This document shows, piece after piece, positions 1 to 8,146 of a DNA stretch of 64,000 nt. The notes under the pieces are model-generated. The model was not told the origin of the DNA. It searched no databases and worked only from the letters and a program-made list of their open reading frames with translations. The translations under genes were made by a program, and so were the position numbers. How positions within the stretch are numbered: position 1 is the stretch's first letter; each line of letters opens with the position of its first letter. The DNA is from Litoreibacter arenae DSM 19593 (GTDB lineage: Bacteria > Pseudomonadota > Alphaproteobacteria > Rhodobacterales > Rhodobacteraceae): contig NZ_KE557306.1 in the NCBI RefSeq assembly GCF_000442275.2, forward strand, positions 902,959 through 966,958, read 5' to 3'.

Positions 1-118
1 CGAACAGCATATCACCATGCCGCAGCGAATACTCCGCCGCGCGGTTCGGGTTGGCGTCGAACAGCTCCGCCAAACTGGCGCGGTTGTCGGCGCGGGCTTT
101 CAGCTCTCCCCAGTCCAT
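1..118 (-). CDS. pgi: Glucose-6-phosphate isomerase, N-terminal fragment (cut by window edge)
   Basis: Only the first 39 codons lie in the window; the frame runs off base 1. The peptide begins MDWGELKARADNRASL and continues with LFDANPNRAAEYSL, resembling the start of bacterial phosphoglucose isomerases, where a helix is followed by a segment near the FDYSK region. The ATG shares its A with the pgl stop (TGATG), so translation is probably coupled to pgl. Position as third gene after zwf and pgl, a common order in Rhodobacteraceae, is the main support. The enzyme interconverts glucose-6-P and fructose-6-P. Identification rests partly on gene order because no catalytic residue is visible. Confidence 0.78.
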   Translation of the reverse strand, partial: MDWGELKARADNRASLAELFDANPNRAAEYSLRHGDMLF

Positions 119-765
119 CACGGTGCCCAATGCACGGTTGCGTTCGCCAGGACGGTGCGGATCGGCGCTTCCAGACGGGTGGAGTGTTGCGCCCGCTCCA
201 GCGCCTCGCGTTTTTCCTTGCCCGCGATCAGCACATGGGTGCTCATCGCTTCCTCCAACACACGGCCGCTCAAGGTGACACGCGGCTCCAGCCCGTCAGA
301 GGCCTCGACCAGCATCAAGTCGGGCGCGTCGGGCGCCAAAGCCGCTTCCAGATCGGGCGAGCCGGGGAAAAGCGACGCGGTGTGCATATCCTCGCCCATG
401 CCGACCACCAGCACCGACAAGGGCAAATGGGCGGAGATGTCGGGCAGTTTATCACCGTCCGGACGGATCGAGACGTAGTTCGCCGCGGCCGCCTTGGAGG
501 TCAACAACCGCGCGCGGATCATCCGCTCGTTGGAGCGTTCGTGGTCGGCAGGCACCCGCCGTTCGTCCCCTGCAAGGACAGTTATACGCTCCCATTCCAG
601 CGGCGCTGCGCAAAGCGCATCGAACACCGGACCCGGCGTCGAGCCACCGGGAACGGCGAAACTGGCCGTGTCGTGGGTCATCAATGCTGCGTTCAACTCC
701 CCCGCCAATGCGTTGGCAAGGTCGAACATCATCAGGTCGCGGTCGGGGTATTCGATGAATTCCAT
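118..765 (-). CDS. pgl: 6-phosphogluconolactonase
   Basis: Hydrolyses 6-phosphogluconolactone to 6-phosphogluconate, the step after Zwf and before Edd. The 215-residue length fits the DevB/Pgl family. Visible family motifs are PGGSTP near residue 39, GDERRVP near residue 67 and GMGEDMHTASLFPG near residue 125; the usual Gly before His is Met here. I chose the ATG at 765 over the in-frame ATG at 783 because it shares its A with the zwf stop (TAATG) and has GGGAG just upstream. The stop overlaps the pgi ATG. The gene is the middle member of a translationally coupled zwf-pgl-pgi operon. Confidence 0.94.
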   Translation of the reverse strand: MEFIEYPDRDLMMFDLANALAGELNAALMTHDTASFAVPGGSTPGPVFDALCAAPLEWERITVLAGDERRVPADHERSNERMIRARLLTSKAAAANYVSIRPDGDKLPDISAHLPLSVLVVGMGEDMHTASLFPGSPDLEAALAPDAPDLMLVEASDGLEPRVTLSGRVLEEAMSTHVLIAGKEKREALERAQHSTRLEAPIRTVLANATVHWAP

Positions 766-2216
766 TATTTCAGCTCCCTCCATCGCCGCCCGTCACGGTG
801 CAGCAACATCAACGCATCTTCGGGGCCGGTGGTTCCCGGCTCGTATTGCGCAGGCTTGTCGCCGCGCTTCTGCCAGCCTTCGATGATCGGGTCGGTCCAG
901 GCCCAGGCGGCCTCGACCTCGTCACCGCGCATGAACAGCGTCTGGTTACCGCGGATCACATCCATGATCAGCCGCTCGTAGGCGTCCGGCACATCCGCGC
1001 CTTCCGGCCCGAGCGCCTCGGCAAATGTCATGTCCAGCGGCACGTCCACCAGACGCATACCCCCCGGCCCGGGCTCCTTGATGGTTACGCGCAAATCCAT
1101 GCCTTCGTCCGGTTGCAGCCGGATCGCCAACACGTTGGCCTTGCTTCCCGCGTCTTCCTCGAAGATGGAGTGCGGCACTTCTTTGAACTGGATCACGATC
1201 TCCGACATGCGCGCCTTGAGCCGCTTGCCGGTGCGCAGGTAGAACGGTGTCCCCTTCCAGCGCCAGTTGGAAATGTCGACCTTCATCGCGATAAAGCTCT
1301 CGGTCTTGCTCTCGGGGTTCTCGGAATGCTCGATATAGGACGCCTGATCCTCATCCGCCGCATATTGCCCGCGCACGATGTTCTCGGCAGCAACGGGATC
1401 GAGCGCCCGGATCACCTTGAGCTTTTCGTCACGCACGGCGTCCGGCTCGAATTGCGAGGGCGGCTCCATTGCGGTCAGGCATAAAAGTTGCATCAGGTGG
1501 TTCTGGATCATGTCCCGCATGGCGCCGGATTTGTCGTAGTACCCCCCGCGCCCGCCGACGCCCACGGTCTCGGCCACGGTGATCTGGACGTGGTCGATAT
1601 ACTGGGCGTTCCAGAGCGGCTCGAACAGCATGTTGGCAAAGCGAACCGCCATCAGGTTCTGCACGGTTTCCTTGCCCAGGTAATGGTCGATGCGGTAGAT
1701 TTGATGCTCGTCGAAGCTGGCAGCCAGAACGGCATTCAGTGCCTTGGCCGAGTCCTGATCGCGACCGAAGGGCTTTTCCACGACAATGCGGCTCTCAGGG
1801 TTGGCGATTTTGTGCTTGTGCAGTCGGGTGGCCAGATCGCCGAACAGGCTTGGACCGACCGAGAAATAAAACGCCTGCACCACGTCCTTGCGCACCAGCT
1901 TGGCCAGCTTGTCCCAGCCGCCCTCGCCCTTGGCGTCGATGGCGGTGTAGTGAAGCTGCCCCAGAAACGCCTCTACAACATCCGGCTTGCGCTTCTGCTC
2001 GGAGACGAATTCCTCGATCGCCTCGCGCACCATCGCGCGGTAGCCGTCATCGTCCATGTCGCTGCGGGCCGCACCGATCACGCGGGCGTCTTCGGGCATT
2101 TGGCCGGCAAGGAACCGGCGATACAGGCCCGGCAGGATCTTGCGACGGGCCAGATCGCCTGTGCCGCCGAAAATGACCAGATCAAAGCTTTCGACCGGAA
2201 TGACGCGTGAGACCAT
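765..2216 (-). CDS. zwf: Glucose-6-phosphate 1-dehydrogenase
   Basis: Oxidises glucose-6-P to 6-phosphogluconolactone with NAD(P)+, feeding the Entner-Doudoroff and pentose phosphate routes. The 483-residue protein has the N-terminal Rossmann fingerprint GGTGDLARRK (about residues 14-23), the EKPFGRD segment, and the active-site signature RIDHYLGKETVQN with the catalytic His and substrate-binding Lys. It is the first gene of zwf-pgl-pgi. A perfect 12-bp palindrome at 2253-2264, 37 bp before the start codon, is identical to one upstream of edd and suggests shared repression. Nothing in the protein looks truncated or unusual. Confidence 0.97.
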   Translation of the reverse strand: MVSRVIPVESFDLVIFGGTGDLARRKILPGLYRRFLAGQMPEDARVIGAARSDMDDDGYRAMVREAIEEFVSEQKRKPDVVEAFLGQLHYTAIDAKGEGGWDKLAKLVRKDVVQAFYFSVGPSLFGDLATRLHKHKIANPESRIVVEKPFGRDQDSAKALNAVLAASFDEHQIYRIDHYLGKETVQNLMAVRFANMLFEPLWNAQYIDHVQITVAETVGVGGRGGYYDKSGAMRDMIQNHLMQLLCLTAMEPPSQFEPDAVRDEKLKVIRALDPVAAENIVRGQYAADEDQASYIEHSENPESKTESFIAMKVDISNWRWKGTPFYLRTGKRLKARMSEIVIQFKEVPHSIFEEDAGSKANVLAIRLQPDEGMDLRVTIKEPGPGGMRLVDVPLDMTFAEALGPEGADVPDAYERLIMDVIRGNQTLFMRGDEVEAAWAWTDPIIEGWQKRGDKPAQYEPGTTGPEDALMLLHRDGRRWRELK

Positions 2217-2252
2217 GGGTTTACCTTCCTGCGGACTTCGTACAGCCGCGTT

Positions 2253-2264
2253 GTTAGCGCTAAC
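2253..2264. promoter_or_regulatory. Palindromic operator upstream of zwf (GTTAGCGCTAAC)
   Basis: Perfect 12-bp palindrome GTTAGCGCTAAC with the central GCGC typical of LacI-family operators. The identical sequence occurs at 25721-25732, upstream of edd. Distances to the start codons are 37 and 35 bp. Inferred role: co-regulation of the Entner-Doudoroff genes by a LacI-type protein encoded elsewhere. Confidence 0.68.
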
Positions 2265-2407
2265 TGCGACATATTTCTAGTGTAAATCGCGCATTGCGAT
2301 CCTAGCAGGCTCCGGATTAGTCACAAGCGTGTCAGATGATACTCTCGACACTTTCTCTTCGCAGCATGACAGGTTAGCCACGGACAATGGGCAAGGGAGC
2401 AAACTGA

Positions 2408-3361
2408 ATGAAAGACCAGATCGAAGTGGCGGCGAACGCGGGAAAGTTCGCGGACCCGTTCGTCACAGCCAAGGGTGACACCCGTGCCTCGGTCGCGCTG
2501 AGCAAGCCGCAAACGCTGTGGTTCAACACTGGAACGCTGTGCAATATCGAATGCGAAAACTGCTACATCCTCTCCTCTCCGCAGAACGACGCGCTGGTCT
2601 ATATATCAACCGCCGAGGTCGAGACGTATCTGGACCAGCTTGAAGCCCGCAAATGGGGCGTGCGTGAAATTGCCTTCACGGGCGGCGAGCCGTTCATGAA
2701 TCCCGATATGTGCGACATGGCCCGCGCCGCGCTGGATCGCGGCTACGATGTACTGATCCTGACCAACGCCATGCGCCCGATGATGCGCAAATCGGTGCGT
2801 GCCGAACTGACGAAGCTGATCGGGAATTTCGGTGACAAGCTGACCCTGCGCATCTCGCTCGACCACTGGTCACCAGAAGTCCATGACAAGGAACGCGGCA
2901 AGGATGCGTTCGCAAAGACCATCGAAGGCATGATCTGGCTGCGTGACCAAGGCGCGCGCATGGCGGTCGCGGGCCGTTCGGTCTGGGCGGAAAGCGACGC
3001 TGCCGCGCGAGAGGGTTACGCGGCGCTCTACGCTGAAAAAAACTTCAAGATCGACGCGCAAGACCCCGCCATGACAGTTCTATTTCCAGAAATGGACGAA
3101 AGCGTGGAGGTGCCGGAAATTACCATCGATTGTTGGGACATCCTTGGCAAATCCCCGAGCGACGTCATGTGTTCCTCCTCCCGCATGGTGGTCAAGCGCA
3201 AGGGTGCCGACAAACCGGCCGTGCTGGCCTGCACCCTGCTCGCCTATTCCCCCGAGTTCGAGTTGGGCGAGAGCCTTGAGCAGGCAGAGCGTGACGTTCA
3301 GCTCAACCACCCGCACTGCGCGAAGTTTTGTGTGCTTGGCGGCGCCAGTTGTTCAGCGTAG
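2408..3361 (+). CDS. Radical SAM protein with Cys-rich C terminus, function unknown
   Basis: A 317-residue protein with the radical SAM cluster motif CNIECENC (C45, C49, C52; CxxxCxxC) and the SAM-binding GGEP motif at residues 92-95. The C-terminal 80 residues hold six more cysteines (CW, CSSS, CT, CAKFC and a final C), a pattern that could ligate an auxiliary Fe-S cluster as in SPASM/twitch enzymes. The substrate is not evident: no short precursor peptide is visible nearby. GGGAG lies about 8 bases before the ATG. A CDF metal exporter starts 9 bases after the stop, so the two are probably co-transcribed. A peptide- or small-molecule-modifying enzyme are both possible. Confidence 0.85.
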   Translation: MKDQIEVAANAGKFADPFVTAKGDTRASVALSKPQTLWFNTGTLCNIECENCYILSSPQNDALVYISTAEVETYLDQLEARKWGVREIAFTGGEPFMNPDMCDMARAALDRGYDVLILTNAMRPMMRKSVRAELTKLIGNFGDKLTLRISLDHWSPEVHDKERGKDAFAKTIEGMIWLRDQGARMAVAGRSVWAESDAAAREGYAALYAEKNFKIDAQDPAMTVLFPEMDESVEVPEITIDCWDILGKSPSDVMCSSSRMVVKRKGADKPAVLACTLLAYSPEFELGESLEQAERDVQLNHPHCAKFCVLGGASCSA

Positions 3362-3370
3362 ACACGGTGC

Positions 3371-4270
3371 ATGCCCCATGACCATCACCACCATATAGAC
3401 CCGAAAGCAGGCGACGCGCGAGTCGCTTGGGCCATTGCCGTCAATATGGGACTCACCGTTGTTCAGGTGATTGGTGGCATTCTGTCAGGTAGCCTTGCTC
3501 TGATCGCGGACGCGCTGCACAATTTCTCCGACGCAATTTCTCTCATCATCGCGTTCGCCGCCCGCAAGATCGCCCGCAGACCCGCCGATGCGTCCATGAC
3601 CTTCGGCTATGGCCGTGCCGAAACCGTTGCGGCGCTTATCAACTACACGACCCTGATCATCATCGGGCTTTACCTGCTCTACGAGGCCACGATGCGCGTC
3701 TTCGCGCCAGAACCTGTAGATGGCTGGCTGGTTGTCTGGATCGCCGCCGTGGCGCTTATCGTCGATCTGGTGACTGCCGCGCTCACTTATACCATGTCGA
3801 AGTCATCCATGAATATCCGCGCCGCGTTTCTGCACAATCTGGCCGACGCCTTGGGCTCGGTCGCGGTGATCATTGCAGGCACGGCGATCCTGCTGTTCGA
3901 CTGGCGGCTGATCGACCCGCTGATCACCTTCCTGATCGCAGGATACATCCTGTGGCAGTCCTTCCGCGAAATCGGGCCGGTGATCCGTGTTCTGATGCAA
4001 GGCAGCCCGCCAGAGCTTGACGTCAACGCGCTGCTAGATGACATGCGTTCGGTCGAGGGGGTCTCCAGTGTTCACCATCTTCACGTGTGGATGATGGAGG
4101 AAAACCAGACCGCGCTGAGCGCCCATATCGTGACTGAAACAGAATTAGGAACGACCCGTAATGAACTGAAATCCATGTTAAAATCAAAACATGAAATAGC
4201 GGAATCGTTTCTGGAGCTTGAAGCCCCCTCGGACGCCTGCGACCACCCCCACACGATCGGCCACGGCTAG
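3371..4270 (+). CDS. Cation diffusion facilitator (CDF) family metal efflux protein
   Basis: A 299-residue inner-membrane transporter expected to export Zn2+, Co2+ or a related divalent metal by proton antiport. The N terminus is His-rich (MPHDHHHHIDP), a typical cytosolic metal-binding stretch. Transmembrane segments follow from about residue 17, with the metal-site motif ADALHNFSD near residue 50 and a second HNLADALGS near residue 155. The C-terminal ~85 residues form the usual cytosolic domain (VHHLHVWMM). It directly follows the radical SAM gene. Its stop codon overlaps that of the convergent HNH gene in a shared CTAG. The metal specificity cannot be read from sequence. Confidence 0.93.
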   Translation: MPHDHHHHIDPKAGDARVAWAIAVNMGLTVVQVIGGILSGSLALIADALHNFSDAISLIIAFAARKIARRPADASMTFGYGRAETVAALINYTTLIIIGLYLLYEATMRVFAPEPVDGWLVVWIAAVALIVDLVTAALTYTMSKSSMNIRAAFLHNLADALGSVAVIIAGTAILLFDWRLIDPLITFLIAGYILWQSFREIGPVIRVLMQGSPPELDVNALLDDMRSVEGVSSVHHLHVWMMEENQTALSAHIVTETELGTTRNELKSMLKSKHEIAESFLELEAPSDACDHPHTIGHG

Positions 4271-4851
4271 CTTTCCAGCTCGGCGTCCCAATAGAGAAAG
4301 TCGATCCAGCTTTCGTGCAGATGGTTTGGCGGGAACTTTCGCCCCATGTTCAACAACTGCCCCGAGCTTGGCCGTGTTGGCGGTCGGCGCAGGGACATGC
4401 CGGACTTATGCAGCCATTGCGACCCTTTGCGCAGATTGCATTTGGAGCACGCCGCCACGACGTTTTCCCATGAGGTGATGCCGCCATGCGCCCGGGGAAC
4501 CACATGATCGAAGGTCAGATCGCCCCGTGTGCCGCAATACTGGCAGCAAAACTCGTCGCGCAGAAACAGGTTGAAACGGGTGAAAGCCACCTTCTTTTGC
4601 GGCTTCACATAGTCCCGTAGCACAACCACGCTGGGGATATGGATCTCGGTCGTGGGAGAGCGGACGACCTCGTCATACTCGCTCAGGATGGTGACACGGT
4701 CCAAGAACGCGGCCTTCACGGCCTCCTGCCATGTCCACAGGGATAAGGGTAAATATGAAAGTGGTCGGTAATCTGCGTTTAGTACAAGCGCCGGATTGTG
4801 TTTCAAGCATCCCGGTTCGCGCACAAAGTCTTGCCTGAAGTCGCCGTCCAT
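4267..4851 (-). CDS. HNH endonuclease family protein
   Basis: A 194-residue protein with a C-terminal HNH/McrA-like nuclease domain: the zinc-type pair CQYCG (about residue 104) and CSKCN (about residue 136) flank the catalytic segment DHVVPRAHGG and ENVVAAC. The N-terminal part (ALVLNADYRPLSYLPLS, then WTWQEAVKAAFLDRV) matches the widespread chromosomal HNH family found across bacteria, not a homing or restriction enzyme. No restriction-modification partner is adjacent. Its true role is unknown; nucleic-acid cleavage is inferred from the motif. It is convergent with the CDF gene, sharing the tetranucleotide CTAG at the two stops. Confidence 0.9.
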   Translation of the reverse strand: MDGDFRQDFVREPGCLKHNPALVLNADYRPLSYLPLSLWTWQEAVKAAFLDRVTILSEYDEVVRSPTTEIHIPSVVVLRDYVKPQKKVAFTRFNLFLRDEFCCQYCGTRGDLTFDHVVPRAHGGITSWENVVAACSKCNLRKGSQWLHKSGMSLRRPPTRPSSGQLLNMGRKFPPNHLHESWIDFLYWDAELES

Positions 4852-4999
4852 AGAGAAGAGGTCTCCTGCTCTGTCGTGCTATGATGAACACCAGAGCGGG
4901 GAGCCCCGCCCCGGTTGTGGGGAAAACTATATATCGTTCTCCTCATCTGACAAGCCCCGCTATGTGGCGGTCATCCGGTAGGCATGAAGCGGCAAATTC

Positions 5000-5671
5000 T
5001 CAGCCCAGATCCATCCCCAACTGCTGCCCGATAAAGGACAGCGCCACGCCAAGCCCGTCCGGCGCGATGCCGTGGCCGGTGCCTTTCATAACGTGGCCAT
5101 AAACGGGAAATCCCGCCTCTTGCAGCGCGTCGCCCGCTTCCGGCATCGAGATCGGGGGCACCACATCGTCCTGATCGCCGTGGATCAGGATCACGGGCGG
5201 CTTTGACTTGGCCTCGTCCGCCAGCAATTCAGGCCTCAGCAGACGGCCCGAGAACGCGACGACGCCCGCAAACTGGTTCGCGCGGCGCGGCGCGATATGC
5301 AGCGCCATCATTGTGCCTTGGGAAAAGCCCACCAGAATCGTTTCGGCCTCGGACACACCTTCGTCCTCCATCGCCGCATCGACATAGGCGTTCAGGTCGT
5401 CCACGGCTTGCATCATGCCCCGCTCCGATTCCTCTTCGGAGGAGCCGTCGATCCACGGGATCGGAAACCACTGAAAGCCCATCGGGTTCCCCGTGCAGCG
5501 CTCCGGCGCGTTCGGGGCCACAAAGACGGTGTCGGGAAGATGCTCCGCCAGCGGGTCCGCCAGCCCCAGCAGATCGGCGCCATCCGCGCCATAGCCGTGC
5601 AGGAAGATCACCAGCGAGCTGTCCTCGCCTGATTTCGAGCCCTTGCGGCTGCTGTCCAAAACCCGTGTCAT
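5000..5671 (-). CDS. Alpha/beta-hydrolase, phospholipase/carboxylesterase (YpfH-like) family
   Basis: A 223-residue serine esterase of the acyl-protein-thioesterase/carboxylesterase type. The oxyanion segment FLHGYGADGADL lies near residue 22, the nucleophile elbow GFSQG near residue 116, the acid in GDQDDVVP and the catalytic His in TGHGI near the C terminus. The substrate is unknown. I chose the ATG at 5671 because it overlaps the stop of the upstream glycosylase gene (ATGA) and the fold begins right after; the longer frame back to 5896 only reads through that gene. It is the last gene of a leftward string beginning with cbiD. Confidence 0.9.
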   Translation of the reverse strand: MTRVLDSSRKGSKSGEDSSLVIFLHGYGADGADLLGLADPLAEHLPDTVFVAPNAPERCTGNPMGFQWFPIPWIDGSSEEESERGMMQAVDDLNAYVDAAMEDEGVSEAETILVGFSQGTMMALHIAPRRANQFAGVVAFSGRLLRPELLADEAKSKPPVILIHGDQDDVVPPISMPEAGDALQEAGFPVYGHVMKGTGHGIAPDGLGVALSFIGQQLGMDLG

Positions 5672-6291
5672 GCGATCCCCTCTCGATCCTTTGCAATTCG
5701 GTAATAGGCCCACAAGATGCGGGCCGCAACGCTTTGCCACGGGGACCATGCCAGCGCCATCCGGCGCATGTCTTTTTCCTTGGGGCGGTCGGGCAAGTCG
5801 AACAGGAGCCGCGCAGCCTCCTGTAGCGCCAGATCCCCTGACGCAAAAATGTCTGCATGACCCAGCGAGAACATCGCATATATCTCGGCGGTCCATGTCC
5901 CAATGCCCGGAACTCTCGTCAACGTCCTGACCACCTCGGCACTATCCATGCCCCGTAATGCGTTGAAATCAATTCCTGATCGGGCCAAGGCGTGCGCGTA
6001 GCGGATTTTCTGCCGCGACAGCCCGCAGGCGCGCAACTCCGCCTCGCTGGCCGCATCGACAGACCGCTCGTCTACCAGTCCGGCCTCCCGCAGACGCCCG
6101 TTGATGGCGGCGGCAGACGCGATCGAAACCTGTTGCCCCATGATCGCCGACAACAATTCCAAGAACCCTTCCGGCTTCAATCGCAACGGCAACGGGCCGA
6201 CCTGATCCAGCGCTTCGGCAAAGCGCGGCTCTCGCGCTGCCAGCCACGCAGCCCCCTCCGCAACGCAAGGATCACCCTTGATGATACGCAT
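5668..6291 (-). CDS. DNA-3-methyladenine glycosylase II (AlkA-like, HhH-GPD)
   Basis: Base-excision repair glycosylase removing alkylated purines. The 207-residue protein has the helix-hairpin-helix-GPD layout: SAIMGQQVSIASA near residue 51, the hairpin LTRVPGIGTWTAEIYAMF near residue 125, and the catalytic Asp in ASGDLALQEA. I chose the ATG at 6291, which has GGAG 7 bases upstream; a TTG two codons earlier is in frame. The start lies inside the end of cobK (about 20-bp overlap) and the stop overlaps the esterase gene (ATGA), so it sits in a coupled operon with cobalamin genes. No Ada-like domain is present. Confidence 0.92.
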   Translation of the reverse strand: MRIIKGDPCVAEGAAWLAAREPRFAEALDQVGPLPLRLKPEGFLELLSAIMGQQVSIASAAAINGRLREAGLVDERSVDAASEAELRACGLSRQKIRYAHALARSGIDFNALRGMDSAEVVRTLTRVPGIGTWTAEIYAMFSLGHADIFASGDLALQEAARLLFDLPDRPKEKDMRRMALAWSPWQSVAARILWAYYRIAKDREGIA

Positions 6292-7009
6292 CGACAAACT
6301 CCAACGCGCCCTCGACAGTGGCCACTTTCGGCCCTTCAGGCGGACGTTTCCGGTTGATCATCAGCACCGGCATCCCCAAAGCCCGCGCTGCGTCAAGTTT
6401 GGAGCGTGACATTGTCCCGCCTGCATTCTTCACCACCAGCCAGTCGATTTGCAGCTTGGTGAACAACTCCACTTCGTCCTTGATAGAGAACGGGGGGCGG
6501 CCTACCAGAAATTCGCCATTGTCGAACGGGAACGGCCCGTCGGGCGGGTCGATCTGGCGGCAGATCAGATAGCATGACGACAAGCCGTGGAAATCAGGCA
6601 GCGTCTGACGCCCCGTCGCCAGAAACACACGCGCGCCTTGGGGGATGACATCCGCTGCCTCCTCTGGCCTGTCAATGAAAGTCCAGTTATCTCCGTTCTT
6701 TGGCATCCACGACTCACGTATCACTTGCAGATTTACGATTTGTTCATCCGCACAAACCCGCGCTGTCCGCTCGGAAATCTGCGTCGCAAACGGATGCGTC
6801 GCGTCGATCACGAGATCGACCGGATGCGCGGCCAGCCAGTCGCGGAAGCCCTGCTCGCCGCCGAAACCGCCGACGCGGGTTTCAGCGCCCAGATCGCGCG
6901 GCGCACGGGTAGCACCAGCCAGCGAGGCGGTGACCTCATGCCCCTGCGCGACCAATGCCTGCGATAGATCCCGCGCCTCGCTTGTACCTGCCAGCAGTAG
7001 AATTCTCAT
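6272..7009 (-). CDS. cobK: Precorrin-6A / cobalt-precorrin-6A reductase
   Basis: Reduces the corrin ring intermediate precorrin-6A with NADPH. The 245-residue protein has the family N terminus MRILLLAGTSEARDLS (nucleotide-binding), the DATHPFA motif near residue 70, and the C-terminal VVKNAGG and SKLDAARALGMPVLMI segments conserved in CobK/CbiJ. Its ATG overlaps the cbiD stop (ATGA), giving a coupled cbiD-cobK pair. The 3' end overlaps the alkA-like gene. Whether the pathway is aerobic or anaerobic cannot be decided from this gene alone. Confidence 0.95.
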   Translation of the reverse strand: MRILLLAGTSEARDLSQALVAQGHEVTASLAGATRAPRDLGAETRVGGFGGEQGFRDWLAAHPVDLVIDATHPFATQISERTARVCADEQIVNLQVIRESWMPKNGDNWTFIDRPEEAADVIPQGARVFLATGRQTLPDFHGLSSCYLICRQIDPPDGPFPFDNGEFLVGRPPFSIKDEVELFTKLQIDWLVVKNAGGTMSRSKLDAARALGMPVLMINRKRPPEGPKVATVEGALEFVDAYHQG

Positions 7010-8049
7010 CGCCCCGCCTTTGCAAGCACATTGCCTGCCCGATCAATCACCACGATGTCCGGCTTGACCTGTGCGTCTTTCAGGATCAGCTTCACCTGCG
7101 CCAACGCTTCCTGCGCTACGCGCTCTGCCAGTTCCGGCGCAATCGTTACCGCCTCCAGCGCCGTGTTGGCACCTGAAATATCCGCTGCAACCCATTCATT
7201 CAAAGCGGTAAAATCAACCTGAGACCGCTTGGAGTGCAAATCCCGTGCGCCTTGCGCCAGCTTGGTGATCTTGCCGATCCCGCCGCCAATGGTGATCCGG
7301 TCTATGGGATGGCGCGACAGGTATTTCAGCAGGCCACCGGCGAAATCGCCCATATCCAGCATGGCGTGGCCCGGCAGTCCGAACATCTGCTGCACCACAC
7401 GCTCCGACGTGGCCCCCGTGCAGCCCGCCACATGGGTCAATCCGACCGCCCGCGCCACGTCAATCCCGCGATGGATCGACGCAATCCAGGCCGAACACGA
7501 AAACGGGCGCACCACGCCCGTCGTCCCCAAGATCGACAGGCCCCCTTCAATGCCCAGACGCGGGTTCCAGGTCTTCTTGGCAATCTCCGCCCCGTTGACG
7601 ACGGAGACAGTGATCTCCACATCCGGCATCCGCCCGTATTCACCGGCCATCTCAGCCACGACCTCGTCCATCATCGCTCGTGGCACGGGGTTGATCGCGG
7701 GCTCTCCCACGCCGATGGGCAGGCCCGGTTTGGTAACGATCCCGACCCCTTCGCCTGCGCGGAAGACCACGCCGCCATCCGAGGCCGCAACCCGCGCCTT
7801 GATGATCGCCCCGTGCGTGACGTCCGGATCATCGCCCGCGTCCTTTTCGATGCCGACCTCGGCCCAGCCGTCGCCCTGCGCCACGGTCGAGAGTGCAAAA
7901 ACCGGTGTTTCGCCCTTCGGCAAGGTGATCGACACCTTCGACGGCACCGCTCCACCCCACCATATCTGCAACCCCGCCTTGACCGCCGCCGTGGCGCAGG
8001 CGCCTGTGGTCCAGCCGCGGCGCAGTTTGGGAAGGGTCTCGTCACTCAT
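7006..8049 (-). CDS. cbiD: Cobalt-precorrin-5B (C1)-methyltransferase, CbiD family
   Basis: SAM-dependent C1 methylation during corrin ring contraction. The 347-residue protein opens with LRRGWTTGACATAAVKAG, the CbiD family signature, followed by the ITLPKGE segment and TKPGLPIGVGEPAINPVPR. CbiD functionally replaces CobF in many alphaproteobacteria that otherwise carry aerobic-type cob genes, which fits CobK and CobB-like neighbours here. It starts a leftward operon with cobK, divergent from cobA across about 100 bp; no cobalamin riboswitch fits in that gap. I see no odd features. Confidence 0.95.
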   Translation of the reverse strand: MSDETLPKLRRGWTTGACATAAVKAGLQIWWGGAVPSKVSITLPKGETPVFALSTVAQGDGWAEVGIEKDAGDDPDVTHGAIIKARVAASDGGVVFRAGEGVGIVTKPGLPIGVGEPAINPVPRAMMDEVVAEMAGEYGRMPDVEITVSVVNGAEIAKKTWNPRLGIEGGLSILGTTGVVRPFSCSAWIASIHRGIDVARAVGLTHVAGCTGATSERVVQQMFGLPGHAMLDMGDFAGGLLKYLSRHPIDRITIGGGIGKITKLAQGARDLHSKRSQVDFTALNEWVAADISGANTALEAVTIAPELAERVAQEALAQVKLILKDAQVKPDIVVIDRAGNVLAKAGR

Positions 8050-8146
8050 GGGCGGACCTTAGCGCCCCGACTTCGCGCCGCCAATGGCGATTGCGGCGTC
8101 GCTCTTTCGCTTTTGCTGGCGGGGGTTACGGGTCATAAAGGGGGCC

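Noticed and set aside
8050-8146. Cobalamin riboswitch before cbiD or cobA
   Set aside because: The divergent gap is about 97 bp, too short for a full riboswitch on either strand, and no B12-box-like sequence was seen.
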